Made by a program: the position numbers and the translations under genes
The notes under the pieces: model-generated
Told to the model about the DNA's origin: nothing
Database searches by the model: none
Seen by the model: only the letters and a program-made list of their open reading frames with translations
Shown here: positions 25,334-37,892 of the stretch, one piece after another
Layout of the letters: each line of letters starts with the position of its first letter
How positions within the stretch are numbered: position 1 is the first letter of the stretch
DNA from: Austropuccinia psidii
Taxonomy: Eukaryota > Basidiomycota > Pucciniomycetes > Pucciniales > Sphaerophragmiaceae
DNA: 64,000 bases
Direction of reading: 5' to 3'
Assembly: GCA_023105745.1 (NCBI GenBank)
Contig: JALGQZ010000013.1
Location: 21,762,105-21,826,104, forward strand

Positions 25334-25535
25334 TATCTTCAATGAAGTACATTGCAGATAGTAAAAAGCTCAGTGAGGGATATATTACCAGGCCATAATC
25401 TTCATAATCTAAATCTGAAGACAGTATTGAAGTGAAAGCTGCTAAAAGAGGCACATTATTCAAAGCATAAATATCCAAACAACCACCAAAATCTGTGCTT
25501 TATCTGTGTTTATTCTTTATTATCTCTTAAATTAA
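25334..25535 (+). other. Leader frame of element B, degenerate
   Basis: At the position of the acceptor-like CTCTAG of the other elements this copy has CTCTAT. The frame behind it reads SSMKYIADSKKLSEGYITRP before a stop, then SEDSIEV, KRG and QPPKS, matching element D (YCASGSKLSKRYITSP, SEDSIEVQ, PRG, QPPKG). Conservation in this frame between B and D, and in phase with A and E, suggests a once functional short coding exon or upstream ORF. Confidence 0.4.
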
Positions 25536-25542
25536 TGTGAAA

Positions 25543-26334
25543 ATGGTGCATACCATGAATGAAAGTAACTATTCAGTCCAGCTAGATAGATGTGGACAGG
25601 GAAGAGGAAATAATAGGGACATAACTGGAAAGTCTCCCTCAAGAAAGACATGTCTGGAGGATGCCAGAGTTTTCCCATTCCCCAAGGTCTGTACCTACAA
25701 ACTTTGACATTTACTCTGAGCCTTAACTGATTCAAGTTAATGTTTTAAGGGCTGAAAAATTTCCAAGTTGAAGCCATAGAAATATATCAGTCCCAGTACA
25801 AACCCTGGTACAGAGAATCCAAGGAAGAGGAGTGGGAAATATGCCCAAGCCTTTGGCAGGGGTCTATGAGCTCCTATTTACAATTCAAGAGCTTTCTGGG
25901 TAAGGAGGAGAGCATATAATTCTGAGGAGTATATGGGCCATTGTCTTGCAAAGACAAGGTAAAAAAGACAAATAATTGTTTTAAGAAGAAAAGTCCTTGA
26001 TCCATAGACCAGAAGAATGGGTTGTAAATGACCTCAGCTTTGGAGAAAGAAGGCCAAGTGGCCTCAACCAGCTCCAAACTAGCTCCAGAAGTGTCCAAGG
26101 ACAAGCCCAAAGGACCTCAGAAGAAACAGAGAGTTCCCAAGAGCAATCAAGGAAAGGGAAAAGGCAAAGCCAATTGGCACAGACCTTATCCACAAGGGTA
26201 CATTATCCCCAAATTGCAACCTTCAGCCATGGAAAGTGTTTTCAATATGGCCAGAACTCTTATGGAATTCACAGCCAAGGAGCAGGAAAGGATGAAAAAG
26301 ACTTTTCCACACAAATTATAGATTAAATAAAATT
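25543..26334 (+). pseudogene. Element B gag, N-terminal part with two overlapping frames
   Basis: The start MVHTMNESNYSVQLD matches D's MVHTRNGSSYSVQPD. Frameshifts follow. Over 25997-26326 two frames are open at once. One (26028-26321) has VASTSSKLAPE, the basic KGPQKKQ/GKGKGKANW stretch and AMESVFNMARTLMEFTAKEQ ending FPHKL-stop. The other has RPEEWVVNDLSFGERRPSG and FQYGQNSYGIHSQGAGKDE. The first is the frame conserved in A and E as well. Confidence 0.6.
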
Positions 26335-27600
26335 TATTAAATCCAGTATTTATGTAGAACTTGGGAAGTTTGATGCAAAATTGAATGAAATAACATTAGA
26401 TATCAGTGACTTTAAAAAGAATGATGGAACAGTTTCTGAATGGCATAAAGTGACAAATGGAAAGCCTGAGTCAATTTCAAACATGTGTGACATAATTGAA
26501 ATGAACTTTCAAGTACAGAATGATGAATTGGAACACCTTTCCATTAATAAGATCCATAACCAACCTGCAATTTTGAAAACTCATGTTGAAGAAATAGTTA
26601 AGAATACCAATCTTTTTTGCCACACATTTTACAAGAAGTGAAAGTGAAAAAGAGAAATTAAAGAATGAAATAATCATACATGTAGAAAAAATACATAAGA
26701 ATTAAGAATCAAATTCACATATTCCCAGACATTCTACACCTTTGACTAAAGGAAAACATTCTGTGAAAGAAATTTTAACCCCTTTTCTAGGAGAGAATTC
26801 AATCTGTTCAAAAGATATTTACAAATTAGAAGAATGGCCAACATTCTCTGGTGAAGGAGAATATAACCATATTGAGTTCATTAGAAGAATTGATATTTTA
26901 CAGGAAGATTTTCACATAACTAGAAAAATTATAGTGGGAAAATTACACTCCTTGTTTACCAGACCTCAAAAGGAATGGTATTACAAGATGAGACAAGACC
27001 ATGGTAAGAAGGATTTACTTTGGTAGAAATCTGAAATAATCACCAAATGGGCCAATAATTCTTGGATATTTAAAGTGTAAAATGCTTTTGAAAATTCTAT
27101 TTTTAACTCAGAAAAGGATAAACCACTCACTTGGTTCCTCAAACAGAAATACAGATTATCTTCTTTACACCCAGATATGTCTGACTCAATGATTAACATG
27201 AAAATAATAAGAGAGTGTGGAGGAGAACTATAACATTCTATCAAGTGCAAATCTTTAGAGCCCTGTTCATCCGAGAACTATGTCAATGCAATGGAAGATA
27301 TCATTACTGGGACAAGAATAGGTGAAACCTGGATTAGAGCTCCTATGGAGCCAAAAATGGTACCAAAGTATTCCAGAGAGGATAAAAGACCTGAAATACC
27401 TGTCTTAAAGTGTCATAAATGTGGAAGCACCTCACATTTAGCCAACTCTTGCACTTAAAAGACCAAAGTTAATGAATTTCAAGTCACTTAAGAGGCTCAG
27501 GGTGCTGAAGAGAAAAAAGAATCTGACCAATATTCTGCAGTTTCTGGAGACACACCAGTAGAGGACTATCCCATTGAAAAATTTTAAGCTTTCTTTGAAG
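26335..27600 (+). pseudogene. Element B gag, coiled coil, capsid and zinc knuckle
   Basis: 26381-26641 encodes a probable coiled coil (NEITLDISDFKKND...). 26742-27026 encodes the capsid start with LEEWPTFSGEGEYNHIEFIR and KLHSLFTRPQKEWYYKMRQD. Further capsid pieces up to 27260 contain stops. An intact CX2CX4HX4C nucleocapsid knuckle, CHKCGSTSHLANSC, lies at 27411-27452 and is followed by an acidic stretch. These are the RNA-packaging parts of Gag. Confidence 0.7.
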
Positions 27601-27608
27601 TCACTTAA

Positions 27609-28076
27609 TTGAATTCTCACTTACCACAATATACTAAATATTGCTATAACCTAATCAATATTCACAATGCCAGAATATGTAATACTATACTCTCTAAAGT
27701 TAAAGGATACACTTCTGGAGCATCTTGTATTAAACCAATCCTGATGAATGATGTTGAAGCCAAAGTATATTTGGAAACAGGGGCATTCTTCACTTTTATA
27801 GGAAAAGATTACCTTCAATTCATACTCCCTGAATGGAAAACCCATCTATTGCCAATAGAAGGTGTGCAATTTAATATTGTCAGTATATATATGTACCCTT
27901 TGGGAATATTGGACACTAATCTTGTATTTCCACACCCTGAAAGAAGTGTAACAATGAATACAGAGATAGTAGTAATGGACAATTGTACATCTCAACATAT
28001 CATTCTTGGAAATGATTATGTGAATATTTATGGTATTGACATTAATAACTATAAAGACAGATATCTTACAGTTTGA
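27609..28076 (+). pseudogene. Element B protease with DTG changed to ETG
   Basis: 155 codons covering the retropepsin-like aspartic protease that processes Gag-Pol. The active-site loop reads VYLETGAFFTFIGK where A has VNLDTGAYCTCVGK and D has VNLDTGAFCTCVGK. The catalytic Asp is therefore Glu, which is expected to inactivate it. The second half (FPHPERSVTMN, VVMDNCTSQHIILGNDY, YGIDINN) is well kept. The start codon at 27609 is inside the polyprotein and is not a real initiation site. Confidence 0.75.
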
Positions 28077-28109
28077 GAAAAGAAAACAGTAAAATTTGCT
28101 TTTTCCAAT

Positions 28110-29130
28110 ATGCCCAAACAATTATCAGTAGTATTTTCAGATGGAGATACTTATGGAGAGGAATTTGTGACTGATCAGCTTGTTGAAGCACAGATTAATC
28201 CATCATTATCACTCAATATTAGTCATGAGCTTATTGATGTGTTATACACCTATAAAAATGCATTAGCTTCAGATAATGAACCATTGGGCACTATCAAAGG
28301 AGATGAAGTTGATATTCCTCTTAATGTTGACAGGCCATACCCTCCAGTACTTAGATGATCAGCTTACCCAGCGAGTCCCAGAGCTAGAGAAGCCTTGGAA
28401 AAACACATCCAAGAGTTGATACAATTTGGTGTACTAAGGAAAGTAGGTCATAAGGAGGAAGTTGAAGTGAAAACTCCTGTTATTGTTGCTTTGCATAATG
28501 ATAAATCAAGGATTGTTGGATATTTTAGAGAATTAAATAACTACACAGTTCCAGATAGGTATCCAATTCCTAGGATCCAAGAAATCTTTACTCAATTTTC
28601 TAAAGCCAAGTATATAATATCCAGGGATTAATTGAAAGGCTTTCATCAAAATGCTTTTATGCCCAAAGCTAAGAAATTACTTAGCATTATCACTCACTGT
28701 GGTATTTATGAGTATCTTAAAATGCTATTTGTTATTAAACATGCTCCATCTCATTATCAAAGAATGATTAATACCATCTTCCCCACATAATCATCTGAAG
28801 GATGGCTCATTGTTTACATTAATGATATAGTTATATGTTCAGGCTCATGGTCTGTGCACCTCAAAAGACTTGCAAGAATACTTGACAAAGCTGCATTTGT
28901 GAATACAAAGATTTCACTCAAGAAATGAAGCTTTGTTTTTGACAACTTAGAGCATTATGACATATGGTCTCTGGTTTAATCTTGGGTATTGACAAAAACA
29001 ATGTGAAAGCAGTGTTACTGAAACCAATGCCCCCAAATAAAAAATGAATGATGTCTTGGATTTGATCATTATTAAAGTAAACACCTGAAATACTTTGCAA
29101 TTATAGCCAAGTCACTCTATAGAATATTTG
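28110..29130 (+). pseudogene. Element B reverse transcriptase, inactive
   Basis: 28110-28358 gives the RT N-terminal part (NEPLGTIKGDEVDIPLNVDR), and 28395-28631 the fingers region with VRKVGHKEEVEV-like and [19 protein letters not shown]. The MDALKGFHQN motif is mutated to SRD-stop-LKGFHQN. The YxDD box reads VYINDIVIC, with Asn at 28821-28823 replacing the catalytic Asp. At least six stops follow. Copying of RNA to cDNA would not be possible. Confidence 0.8.
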
Positions 29131-29873
29131 ATAAACATACAGTTTTTGAGATGACACAGGAAAGAATTGAAGCCTATGAGAATATAAGGAAATCTCTTAC
29201 AGAAGAGCCTTTAATCATTATTCCAGACTGGAATATACCTTTCAAATTGTAAATTGATGCATGTGGAGATTGATTACCGGCAGGCCTACATCAAGTCTAA
29301 ATTATTGATGAAAAACTTACAGAAGTATCAGTTTGTTATATCTCAAGGAAAATTAAACCAAAAGAAGTGAGATATGGTGAAAGCCAAATGGAATCCTTAT
29401 TTTTGGTATGGGCACTTGACAAATTGCACTGTTATCTTGATGGTAATGGTTTTGAGGTAATAACTGACTGAAATGCTGTGAAATTACTTATTAACATTAA
29501 AACACCCAACAGACATATGTTGAGATGGCAGATAGCCATCCAATGATATAGAGGTGACATGACTATAGCTCATAAGGCAGGGAATATTCATAAGAATGCT
29601 TATGGACTTAGTAGGTGGGCATTAGCCAATACTCCTTATAACCCAGCTTATGTGCCTTTGGAAGAAGAACCACAGATTCCAATTGAAGTTATCAAAATCA
29701 CTGATGTTGGAACTGAATTTATTAAAGAAGTCAGAGAGTCTTATAAGCAGGACAATAATTGCCATATCTTGACATCCTTGCTGGATAAAGACTGCAAAGA
29801 CACAGCTTTGGTTATTTCACTGGATGAAGTATTGGAAAGTTCCTATTCTGTAGGAAGATCTCATTTTTTTTGA
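29131..29873 (+). pseudogene. Element B RNase H domain, degenerate
   Basis: Motifs seen: [22 protein letters not shown]-stop-[25 protein letters not shown] (the Glu position is kept), ITD-stop-NAV, and KNAYGLSRW where the last catalytic Asp (NADGLSRW in A) has become Tyr. The 104-codon stretch 29559-29873 ends at a T8 run (29864-29871) that holds one T more than the frame requires. Element D has the same extra T. Confidence 0.75.
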
Positions 29874-30949
29874 AGGCATAATGTACCACAGAACCAAACA
29901 TTCCTGTGTAATGACATTATTCAATAGATTGCTTGTCAATATCATTCTTTATGAATTCCATGAAAGCATATATTCTTGACACCTTTCAGAAGACAGAACA
30001 TTTGAAAAAGTGAAAACTGTGCATGTTGGCCATCTTGGAGAAAAGAGACCATTGAATACTGCCATACTTGTGATAGATTCCAAATGTCAAACAGGAGTAC
30101 AAGCAAGAAATTTGGCTTTATGATCCATATTCAAGAACCAAATTGCCCTTGGGAATTTGTTCACATGGATTGGGTCACAGCAGTTTCTCTAAGTGGTGAC
30201 AGAAGTTATAATGCTTGTTAGTCATTGTACAAAGCTACAGCAAAACTCCCATATTCTTACCATGTCATAAAGATGACACTGCTATGGATACAGCTCTTCT
30301 TCTATGGAATAGCGTAATATCTCATACAGGGTTATTTAAGAGTATCATAGGTGGGAGAAATTGCAAGTTCACATCTACACTTTGGATCAATCTTCAAAGA
30401 TTATTTGCAACCAAGTAATTATTTTCTGCAGCATATCACCCTCAAGCTGATGGGCTAGCATAGAGAATGATTCAAACTTTAGAAGACATGGTAAGGAGAT
30501 TTTTTTCCTATGGATTAGAGCTCAAATACTCATATGGCTTTACCTGTGACTGGTGCACTTTAATACCTGAATTAGAATTGGAATATAGGACATCAGTTCA
30601 TTCCTTGACAGGTAAAACTCCTGCTATGTTAGAGAAAGGATGGAATCCAAGACTCCCAGAAGACACACTGAGGAAAGACTTAATTGAAATCCATCCTACA
30701 GCCTCCATCTTCAAGATTATTCTTGATAAAGTGAAACATCATGCAAAACAGAGTATGAATGATGCTTTTGACTATGCAAAACAGAAGTGGGACAAGAGTC
30801 ACAAAGTACCAGACTTCAAAGTAGGGTACTTATTTCTAGTTTCAATTCTGAATTTTAAGAATATCAAAGGCCCAAAGAAACTTAAAGATTCTTATGTAGG
30901 ACCTTTTGTTATTGTTGCCTTACATGGAACCAATGCAGTTCAAGTATAA
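29874..30949 (+). pseudogene. Element B integrase, degenerate, ending at a stop shared with element D
   Basis: After the frameshift come YHRTKHSCVMTL and YEFHESIYS (zinc-binding Cys lost), HTCDRF-like and [12 protein letters not shown] traces in other frames. 30467-30949 is a 160-codon open piece: [50 protein letters not shown] and [16 protein letters not shown], up to TNAVQV-TAA (30947-30949). The same TAA occurs in D at 63471-63473, while element E has GAA there. Confidence 0.75.
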
Positions 30950-31393
30950 TTTAGTTGTGAATTGGAAAATAAACACCCCACATTCCCAGTAAGCTTGATA
31001 AAGTCTTATCAACCAGCTGATAAAGAATTGTTCCCTTTAAGAAACCCAACTCCTTTAGCTGTACCACCAGTGGAATATAGTGAAGACTAAAAGATAAAGA
31101 AAGGAGACTCAGGGGTAAGAATCAAAGAGAACATCTTTTCAGATATAGAAATCAAGTATACAAATATGAATGGCTGGCACAATCAGAAATACCTAACTGA
31201 GATAAACTCTTGAGGATATTTAGACTTGAAAGAAGGCCACAAGCCTGAATATTTCTCTGAATGTGCTTTAAATCACTTCATCTGAGTAATGAAAAGAGCT
31301 TGGAAAGTGGACATTAGCCCCCTTTGGGGGCCTTTTTTTTCTTAAAATGATTAAGAAAATTTTAGTACAATTTTATTTTTTGGTGAGAGGTAA
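30950..31393 (+). pseudogene. Element B chromodomain remnant and 3' tail
   Basis: After the shared stop, [21 protein letters not shown] continues in frame, followed by a degraded chromodomain whose intact counterpart in D reads QREYLVRYRNPVHEDEWLAE. The remaining bases to the 3' LTR hold a short C5/G5 hairpin (CCCCCTTTGGGGG near 31317) and the polypurine tract GGTGAGAGG just before the LTR. Confidence 0.65.
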
Positions 31394-33280
31394 TGTGATC
31401 CTTGAGCTATATTTTACTTAGCCCAATAAGCCACAATTAATATCAAAATAAATTCTGAGCTATGCATAACCCATAAGTCGTGCATATATTCAAAATTCAT
31501 TATTTTGTATTTCAGAAAAGATGAATAACTTTTTTGAGTAAAAAAATACATAAATTTAAGGCCTGATTTGGATTCTATACATAATCTCACCTAGGGTAGA
31601 TCCATAGAGTTAATAAGCTCAAATTAACTCTATGAGATGGTAATATGGAAAATATTTCAATACCACATCATCAATGTCACATAAAGAATTGTGAAAAATT
31701 TTGTTTTTCTCACTTTCACACCAAAATCATGGGAATGTCAGAATTCCCACGCTACATATACACTAACATTAGTTTTAGTAATTTCTTTGGTACTTAAAAT
31801 TATGGTATTCTTACATAAAAATTTGGTACACCCATAGTGGATATCGGTCTTAAAGCCTGAATTACTATTTTTGACATGAAAATAGCTAAGGGTGACAAAA
31901 GACATCAAAGAGAGCCAGGGTACCCAGTTTCTGAGGCCTCTGAGGCATGGATAGCTCTAAAGCTTGAATCTATGGCTGATTGTGTCCCAATTAGTATACT
32001 AAATCCTTTTTGGAACCTGGTTACCAAGTTAAAGTCTCATTAAATCATAAGAAAATTTCAAATAAATTGCTATTTAGATGGGACAAGGAGGTAAATAGTA
32101 AGTTAGACTCCTTTAAACATGTCACTTCTTAGTTAATTTCCATGGATAAGCCTTAAAAGAGTAATCAAAACCATTTTTATACTAGTATCCATTTATTTAC
32201 CTCATAGCAACCTGCTATAATGTGCTATTTGCAACTCTGCATATAAATGAGGTAAAAACTTCAAAATTCATTAAAAATAAAATTCTTAATGAGTCTTTCT
32301 AAAAAATTCAGGACCAATATAGATTGTTATTATTTATGAAGAAGCCAAAAATAATTATGGTTTCATAAGTAAAACTCAAATTTTGACTTAAAGTTCATTT
32401 TTGATGATTCCACATGAAACACTGAATCTTCAAAAATTCACAGAAAATACAACCTGTGATGAAATTTCCAATAAAATTGATAAATTTGAGAAATTAATGT
32501 TAATTTTCAAATCAAAAAATATTTACAGTTTTTACTCCTTTTATTCTTAACCATAAATGGGTTGGTGATCACATGAAAGCATTAATTAAGTAATTATGAT
32601 AATCTTACATGACAAAAGATTATGCAATAAATAATCCAAAAATTATGATTGCTTTCTCACCCAATTTTTGTCAGCTTTCTCCATGGTAAACCTCTGTGAG
32701 CTGTTGTGGACTTAAAAGAGGCCTCCTCTTTCTGTTTCTTCCAAAATCATCTTATCATCCAATTATACCTTCATTTCCAACAAGTAGTAAGTATTAGTTA
32801 AAACCTTTCTTGAGTGCTTTATTATTTCAGAATCAATAAGAAGGTTTTGAAATCATAGAAATAAACTATAATCTGTTGTACTACTGTTATAAATCATTTT
32901 TGATCCTTTAAATGCACAATTTATCTGTCAAATACCTCTACCAATTCCTTTCAAGGTTTTGTTGGAGTATTAGTGAGTGGTTTTGATTAATTCTTAAAGC
33001 TTTTCTCTAGTATTAGTTTTATTCAAGAGTTATCTTTATAATTATATACTGAAATCATTTTGTTTTTTTAATAAATGAGTTTTGTAATTAAATAATTTTT
33101 GTAGACAATTACTTCTTACTGTTATAATCACTAGTAGTGTATAATAAGTAAAATAAATAATTAATCATTTATTTATTTTATTATGGTTACACTAATTTTT
33201 ATTATTATATTTCATAAGAAAGGTCATAGTACTGTTTATTAATAGTAATATTATCAACAGTTTCATAGACACATCTTACA
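31394..33280 (+). repeat. 3' LTR of element B (LTR-II)
   Basis: TGTGATCCTTGAGCTATATT to CATAGACACATCTTACA, 1887 bp. It is homologous over its full length to the D 5' LTR (52705-54581) and to the reversed copy at 21660-23545. Confidence 0.88.
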
Positions 33281-33309
33281 CAAAAGGAATTAGAATTATA
33301 TATAGAGAT

Positions 33310-34800
33310 TTTCTTCTCCAGAATGTATCCCAGAATGCAAATATGTATTGCCCAAGATGCTTACAATATTTCACCTTCAAAGCATCTCATGATGTCATTT
33401 GAATCACTGGAGCTTCTGAGGGTGAAATTAGGTGTTCCTGTACATAATTTCATCCTTCCAAGCCCTTAGTGGGATATCTTGACATATCAGGTATCCCAAG
33501 TATGCCACATGGTAATCATATTCATAATTTTACTTCTCAAAGTCAATTGAAGTATCTCTGGCCATTTTTTGTGCTGAAGGCCTTTAAGAATGCATTGATA
33601 TATGACCAAATATTCTTAAATGATTTTTACCTTTTGAAGGGCTCATGATTTCATTTTTGTCCCTTGTTTTTTCTTTTCATGAAACTATGCATACCCAAGC
33701 ATACTTGCATCTTACCAAGCCATTGGTGGGATATTTGGCCATATTGGGAATCCTGGAGCATCCTGGGTATGCCATTTGGTACACATAACCATAAATGTAC
33801 TAAATTAAATTGAAATTGGAATTTTCCATCCTCATCCACTTAATGCTTCCAAGATGAAATTATGTATGGCCAAACACACTTACATTATTTTTACCTTTTG
33901 AAGGTATTATGATTTTATTTGAGTCTCTGGGTGCTTTTTGTGGTACAATTATTTAAGCTCATACATAATTTCCTGTTGATAAGCCAGTGGTGGAATATTT
34001 GTACATATCAAGAATCCTGAGTATGCCATTTGGTTCGAATGTACATAATTGTACTATTTAAAGCCTTTGTAGGTAGATTTTTCCATTTTTGGCACTGGAT
34101 GCTTCCAAAAATGCAAATATTTATGACCAAAGATGCTTACATTAGCTCAACCTTTTGAAGGGGTTACAATGTCATTTGAGTCCTGGGTAACTCTGGGAGT
34201 GCAATAATGTATGACCCTTCATAATTGAAACTTTTACACGGCATTGGTGGAACATTTGACCATATTTGGAATCCTGGTTGTTCCATTTTGTACACATGTT
34301 CATAATTGGACTTTTTAAAGCTATTAAAAGTGTATTTGACCATGTATTTACACTTAATTATTCCAAGAATAAAACTACTTATGTACAAAGATGCTTTGAT
34401 GGATTTGCCTTTTGAAAGTTTTATGATTTCATTTGAGTATCTGGGTGCTTCTGGGGGTGCAATCATATACCCCCATCCATAATTGAACCTCAGAAATGTT
34501 TTGAATATCTATGGCCATAATTGGGCCCTACATTATCCTGGGTATGCCCTTTGGAACAATTTCCCATGATCTCACTCATTACAGCCATTTTAAATATATT
34601 TGGCTATTTTATAGCCCCTTCTTTATTCCTGGGATCCAATTATCCATTTTCAAAGATGATTATATTGTCAAAAACCTTTGGCGGGCTTATGGGCTATGCA
34701 GCCAAACTCCCTCCTGAGGTCTTATGGGGGTTGCTTAAATTTTTTGAAGCAGGGATACCTTTTAGTTTCTGAGTGCATCTAGATGTAAGAGAAATGGTTT
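33310..34800 (+). repeat. Tandem satellite, unit about 257-264 bp, about six degenerate copies
   Basis: The anchor 'accttttgaagg' (or near variants) recurs at about 33373, 33630, 33894, 34151, 34408 and 34672, giving spacings of about 257, 264, 257, 257 and 264 bp. Within each unit the order is the same: anchor, 'tgatttcatttgagtc', 'ctgggtgcttctggg', 'gtgcaat', 'cataattg', 'ccattggtggga', 'atttggccatat', 'ggaatcctgg', 'gggtatgccatttggtac', 'cataattgtact', 'gcttccaag', then 'caaagatgcttacatta'. The copies are diverged, and the last ones more so. A unit of 257 is not a multiple of three and no shared frame is open, so it is not a protein repeat. Confidence 0.75.
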
Positions 34801-35180
34801 CCAACCAATTCCAAAGTTGAAAGTTAAAAATGGCACAATTGGAAAGTTTTGAAGCAACTTTTTTTGTATTTCTATTAAAGTTAGATTTTAATGTGGAGCT
34901 TCAAGGTAAAATTTTATCGTTATATTTAGCTCATGTACTCACATTTATGTGATCTCTCCTTCATATAGCTGATTCAGTCGCAGAATAACTGCATTCATTG
35001 TGGTTAATTCATTTTGAAAAAAAAAATACGTAAGTCTGGAAAGATAAAAATGTAATTTTCTTATTTTTTATTTCTTTTGATTTCTCAAAGTATTTTTTGT
35101 TGTGACTTTCTTGCTCAAAATATTACCATTCCTGAGCATAGGATCTGTCACAGAAGAGAAACTGACAAATTGTTGTTTTT
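34801..35180. other. Flank between satellite and element A
   Basis: About 380 bp of AT-rich sequence without recognisable features. Before element A inserted, this DNA was continuous with 45726 onward, the upstream side of MBF1. Confidence 0.5.
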
Positions 35181-35185
35181 AAACA

Positions 35186-37150
35186 TTTGAGCCTGTGAGA
35201 TATGACCACATACCCAAAAATGTCACAAGAAATATTTAAAATAATTATACATTAAAAATAATTACCTTAAAAATACAAAAATGCCATAAATAGGCATAAA
35301 ACTTGGTTTAACTTAAAGCCCAATGAATAAAAATTTGAAATAAATTACACCATTGGATTTCCCATGGTAAAATACACATATACCATTTCTATGGCATATC
35401 TGTAAAGTCAATATTTAATGAGTTATACGTAATAATACCTTATAAAAAACAGGAATCCTTAATTATTTCAAATACCAATGAAACGACATTTAAAATAAAT
35501 GATACCATTGGATTCTCAAGAAAGGTTTACACATAAAACAATTAAGAAGGTAATCTCCAAAGTCAATACTTAAGGAGTTAAGCTGAATATATGCACTTTT
35601 TTTGGTCAATGCATATATTCAAGGATTTTAGCTAATATCTTTTGAAATATACATGATAGAGTGATGAACCAAAAATAAAGTCACCACTTAATTACTTAGG
35701 AATACATAAATAAACTTTATTTCACAAGTTATAAACAAGGCTAAAACCTGTAAGGGATTATTGATTAAAATCAACAGAGCTGTTGACCACTTTGTTGTGA
35801 AGGTGGTCCAAACTTAAAAGGAATTGGACAGTTGGATTCTACTAGTTCATTTGTGAAGAATGATGTATTTATTATTATAATATTTAAGGTATAACCCCTT
35901 GAAATAATGGTTTGAAGTTTAAAATATTAAATTTTGACAGAAAAGATGAGTTACAAGAAAAATCATCAAAAGTACAGTTTTGATGATGTAATGAAATTCT
36001 CTTGGAAGTGTAATGAGGACATGCCAAGCTATCAGAATTTACTCTCAGACTAGCTGTAGGGTTTATAGCTTAAAAGTTATCAATGATCAAAGTTTAACCT
36101 TAAATTTGATCATTTAAGATCACTCACTGTAATCTTATTTTAAGTTTAACAGTCATATAAGTGATAAAACTGGTGAATACCATTAGAATATGATTAATAC
36201 TAATAAAATTTATGAAGTTTAGGCTTCTTCCAAGCCTATGATGTCATTAAACTTAGAGTTATAGTGATAACTCTAAATAATGGTGTAATTAAGAGGTAAG
36301 ATGGTTTGATCATGATGTAATCATCACCAAACCTTGAAAAATTGATCAATTCTAGTAGAAAGAATCAGTACACGTCTACTAAAAGCCTATTGGACTCTAG
36401 GAGGGAGGTATTTACTATAAATAGAGCTCTTTTTACTCCGTTTTCCCCTCAGACCCTTACAAAACATTAAATCATTAAATAAAAAGTTAATTTCTTTATT
36501 CTTTATATATAAAACTTTTCTATTATTAAAGACCAAAGATAAATCTTATTATAATCTTCATCTCTGACATGATTATTGCAATTATTTAATTTTTTTGTTT
36601 AAATTTCTCTTAAAAACCTCTATTCCACATAGAAATCAAGAAAAATTGTAATTTCCCTTAAATTTTATTGTAACTACATTTCAAATAAGTTGTATTTACA
36701 TTTTTAGGCATAAAATTATTCAAAATTATTATATTAAGCATTAAAAGTAGGTTATTTCTCTTATGATAATAATTTTTCTCTATTGTTACTTTAATAATTC
36801 TATAATTGATATAAATAGTATTTATATTAATTTATAACTTTAATATTAGTAATATTATTGTTATAAATTGTTCTTATTAATAAAGAAAAATTATCTACGC
36901 GTTTATTATTTGTTGGTAACAATAATAAAGTGCTTTTAAATATATTAATTATCTTATATTAATATATTTAATTATTATATTTTTTTTATAATATAAATTA
37001 TATTATTATATTTATTTAATAATATAATTATTTTACACCATAATTATAATTATTCTTTTTATCCTATTTATTTCATTTATAAGGACATTCATAGTACAAT
37101 AAGTAAAATATTAGTAATTTGTACTTATTGTTTCATAGTCAAACCTTACA
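35186..37150 (+). repeat. 5' LTR of element A (LTR-I)
   Basis: Begins TTTGAGCCTGTGAGATATG (TG start mutated to TT) and ends CAAACCTTACA. It matches 43780-45720 along its length with scattered substitutions and a few small indels (roughly 93-95% identical by eye). A transcript could start within it, but no promoter element stands out in the AT-rich background. Confidence 0.93.
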
Positions 37151-37172
37151 TTTGGGGGCCTGGCCGTGATGT
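37151..37172 (+). promoter_or_regulatory. Primer-binding region of element A
   Basis: TTTGGGGGCCTGGCCGTGAT immediately after the LTR. It is the cleanest version of the site shared by all four elements. Complementary to a tRNA 3' end if TGGGGG is taken as the CCA-pairing start, but the tRNA is not identified. Confidence 0.65.
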
Positions 37173-37665
37173 TTACTCTAAAAAGACCTTTAAAAAGATT
37201 CTAATTGGGTTTATCCAATAATAAATTGCAATTATAATCATAAAATTATATAATAATTTTCTATTTATTGATTTTAAATACTATTGAGGCATTTGGAAAG
37301 CAATTGTACAGTTTTACATGTGGTTTTTCACATCCTTAGACTTGCAAGAACTTTCTTTGAGTGACTCTAGTAATTAAGAAAGATATTTTATAAATTAAAA
37401 ATACCTTTATATTATGTATTGATTTTATAAAAGAATCATATTCATTTTTTGATTTTATTCTTTAAAAATAAAAATATAAAAAACAAAAAAAAATATAAAT
37501 AAAAACCAATAAAAAAAAGTTTTTTTTTATTCATTTTAATTTCATTTCTTCATTGATTTTTCCTTTTTTAAGATATAAAAGCAATTTTTACGTGGAAAAT
37601 TGCCATATCTTACCAAAAATAACACTTTTTATATACAAGACTTATATTTTATTTGTCTTTTTTAG

Positions 37666-37844
37666 TGTTTGAAGACAATCCAACAGAGGACAACCAAACC
37701 ACTGTTGAAAGATTGGTAGAAGAAACTTGTCAAAGTTCTCCATCACCAATAATCACTAAGAAAAAGAGAGCTAAGAAATTAGACTTTCCAGGACCAACCA
37801 TTCAGGACTCTGAAGGTGAGTACCTCATTTATAAATTGCCATAA
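37666..37844 (+). other. Leader frame of element A, possible first coding exon
   Basis: Behind TCTTTTTTAG (AG at 37664-37665) a frame of 59 codons is open: FEDNPTEDNQTTVERLVEET, then SSPSPIITKKKRAKKLDFPG and TIQDSEGE. It has no ATG. A strong donor-like GAAG|GTGAGT lies at 37816. A CCAG acceptor-like site at 37900-37903, just behind the gag ATG, would join it in phase to the second gag frame. The peptide sequence differs from that of B/D/E, but position and phase agree. Function unknown. Confidence 0.4.
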
Positions 37845-37892
37845 GAAGAATTCCTGTTCTGAAATCCTCTTATTTCTTATTTTTCTTAAAAT

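Larger units (their letters stand above)
24722..33280 (+). mobile_element. Element B: Ty3/gypsy chromovirus with LTR-II, 5' LTR truncated
   Basis: Only the last 233 bp of the 5' LTR survive (24722-24954). A primer-binding region, leader, gag, protease, RT, RNase H, integrase and chromodomain remnants follow, then a full 3' LTR ending ATCTTACA at 33280. Domain order is that of Ty3/gypsy chromoviruses. Coding regions are heavily interrupted, and key residues are lost in protease (ETG for DTG) and RT (YIND for YIDD). Without a full 5' LTR no target duplication can be checked. Confidence 0.88.

Noticed and set aside
34511..34772. Two plus-strand frames of 68 and 83 codons
   Set aside because: They lie within the tail of the tandem satellite and differ from unit to unit; the unit length rules out a repeated protein.
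33310..34800. CRISPR-like or coding repeat array
   Set aside because: Units are about 260 bp, diverged, without conserved short repeat plus unique spacer structure, and the setting is eukaryotic.
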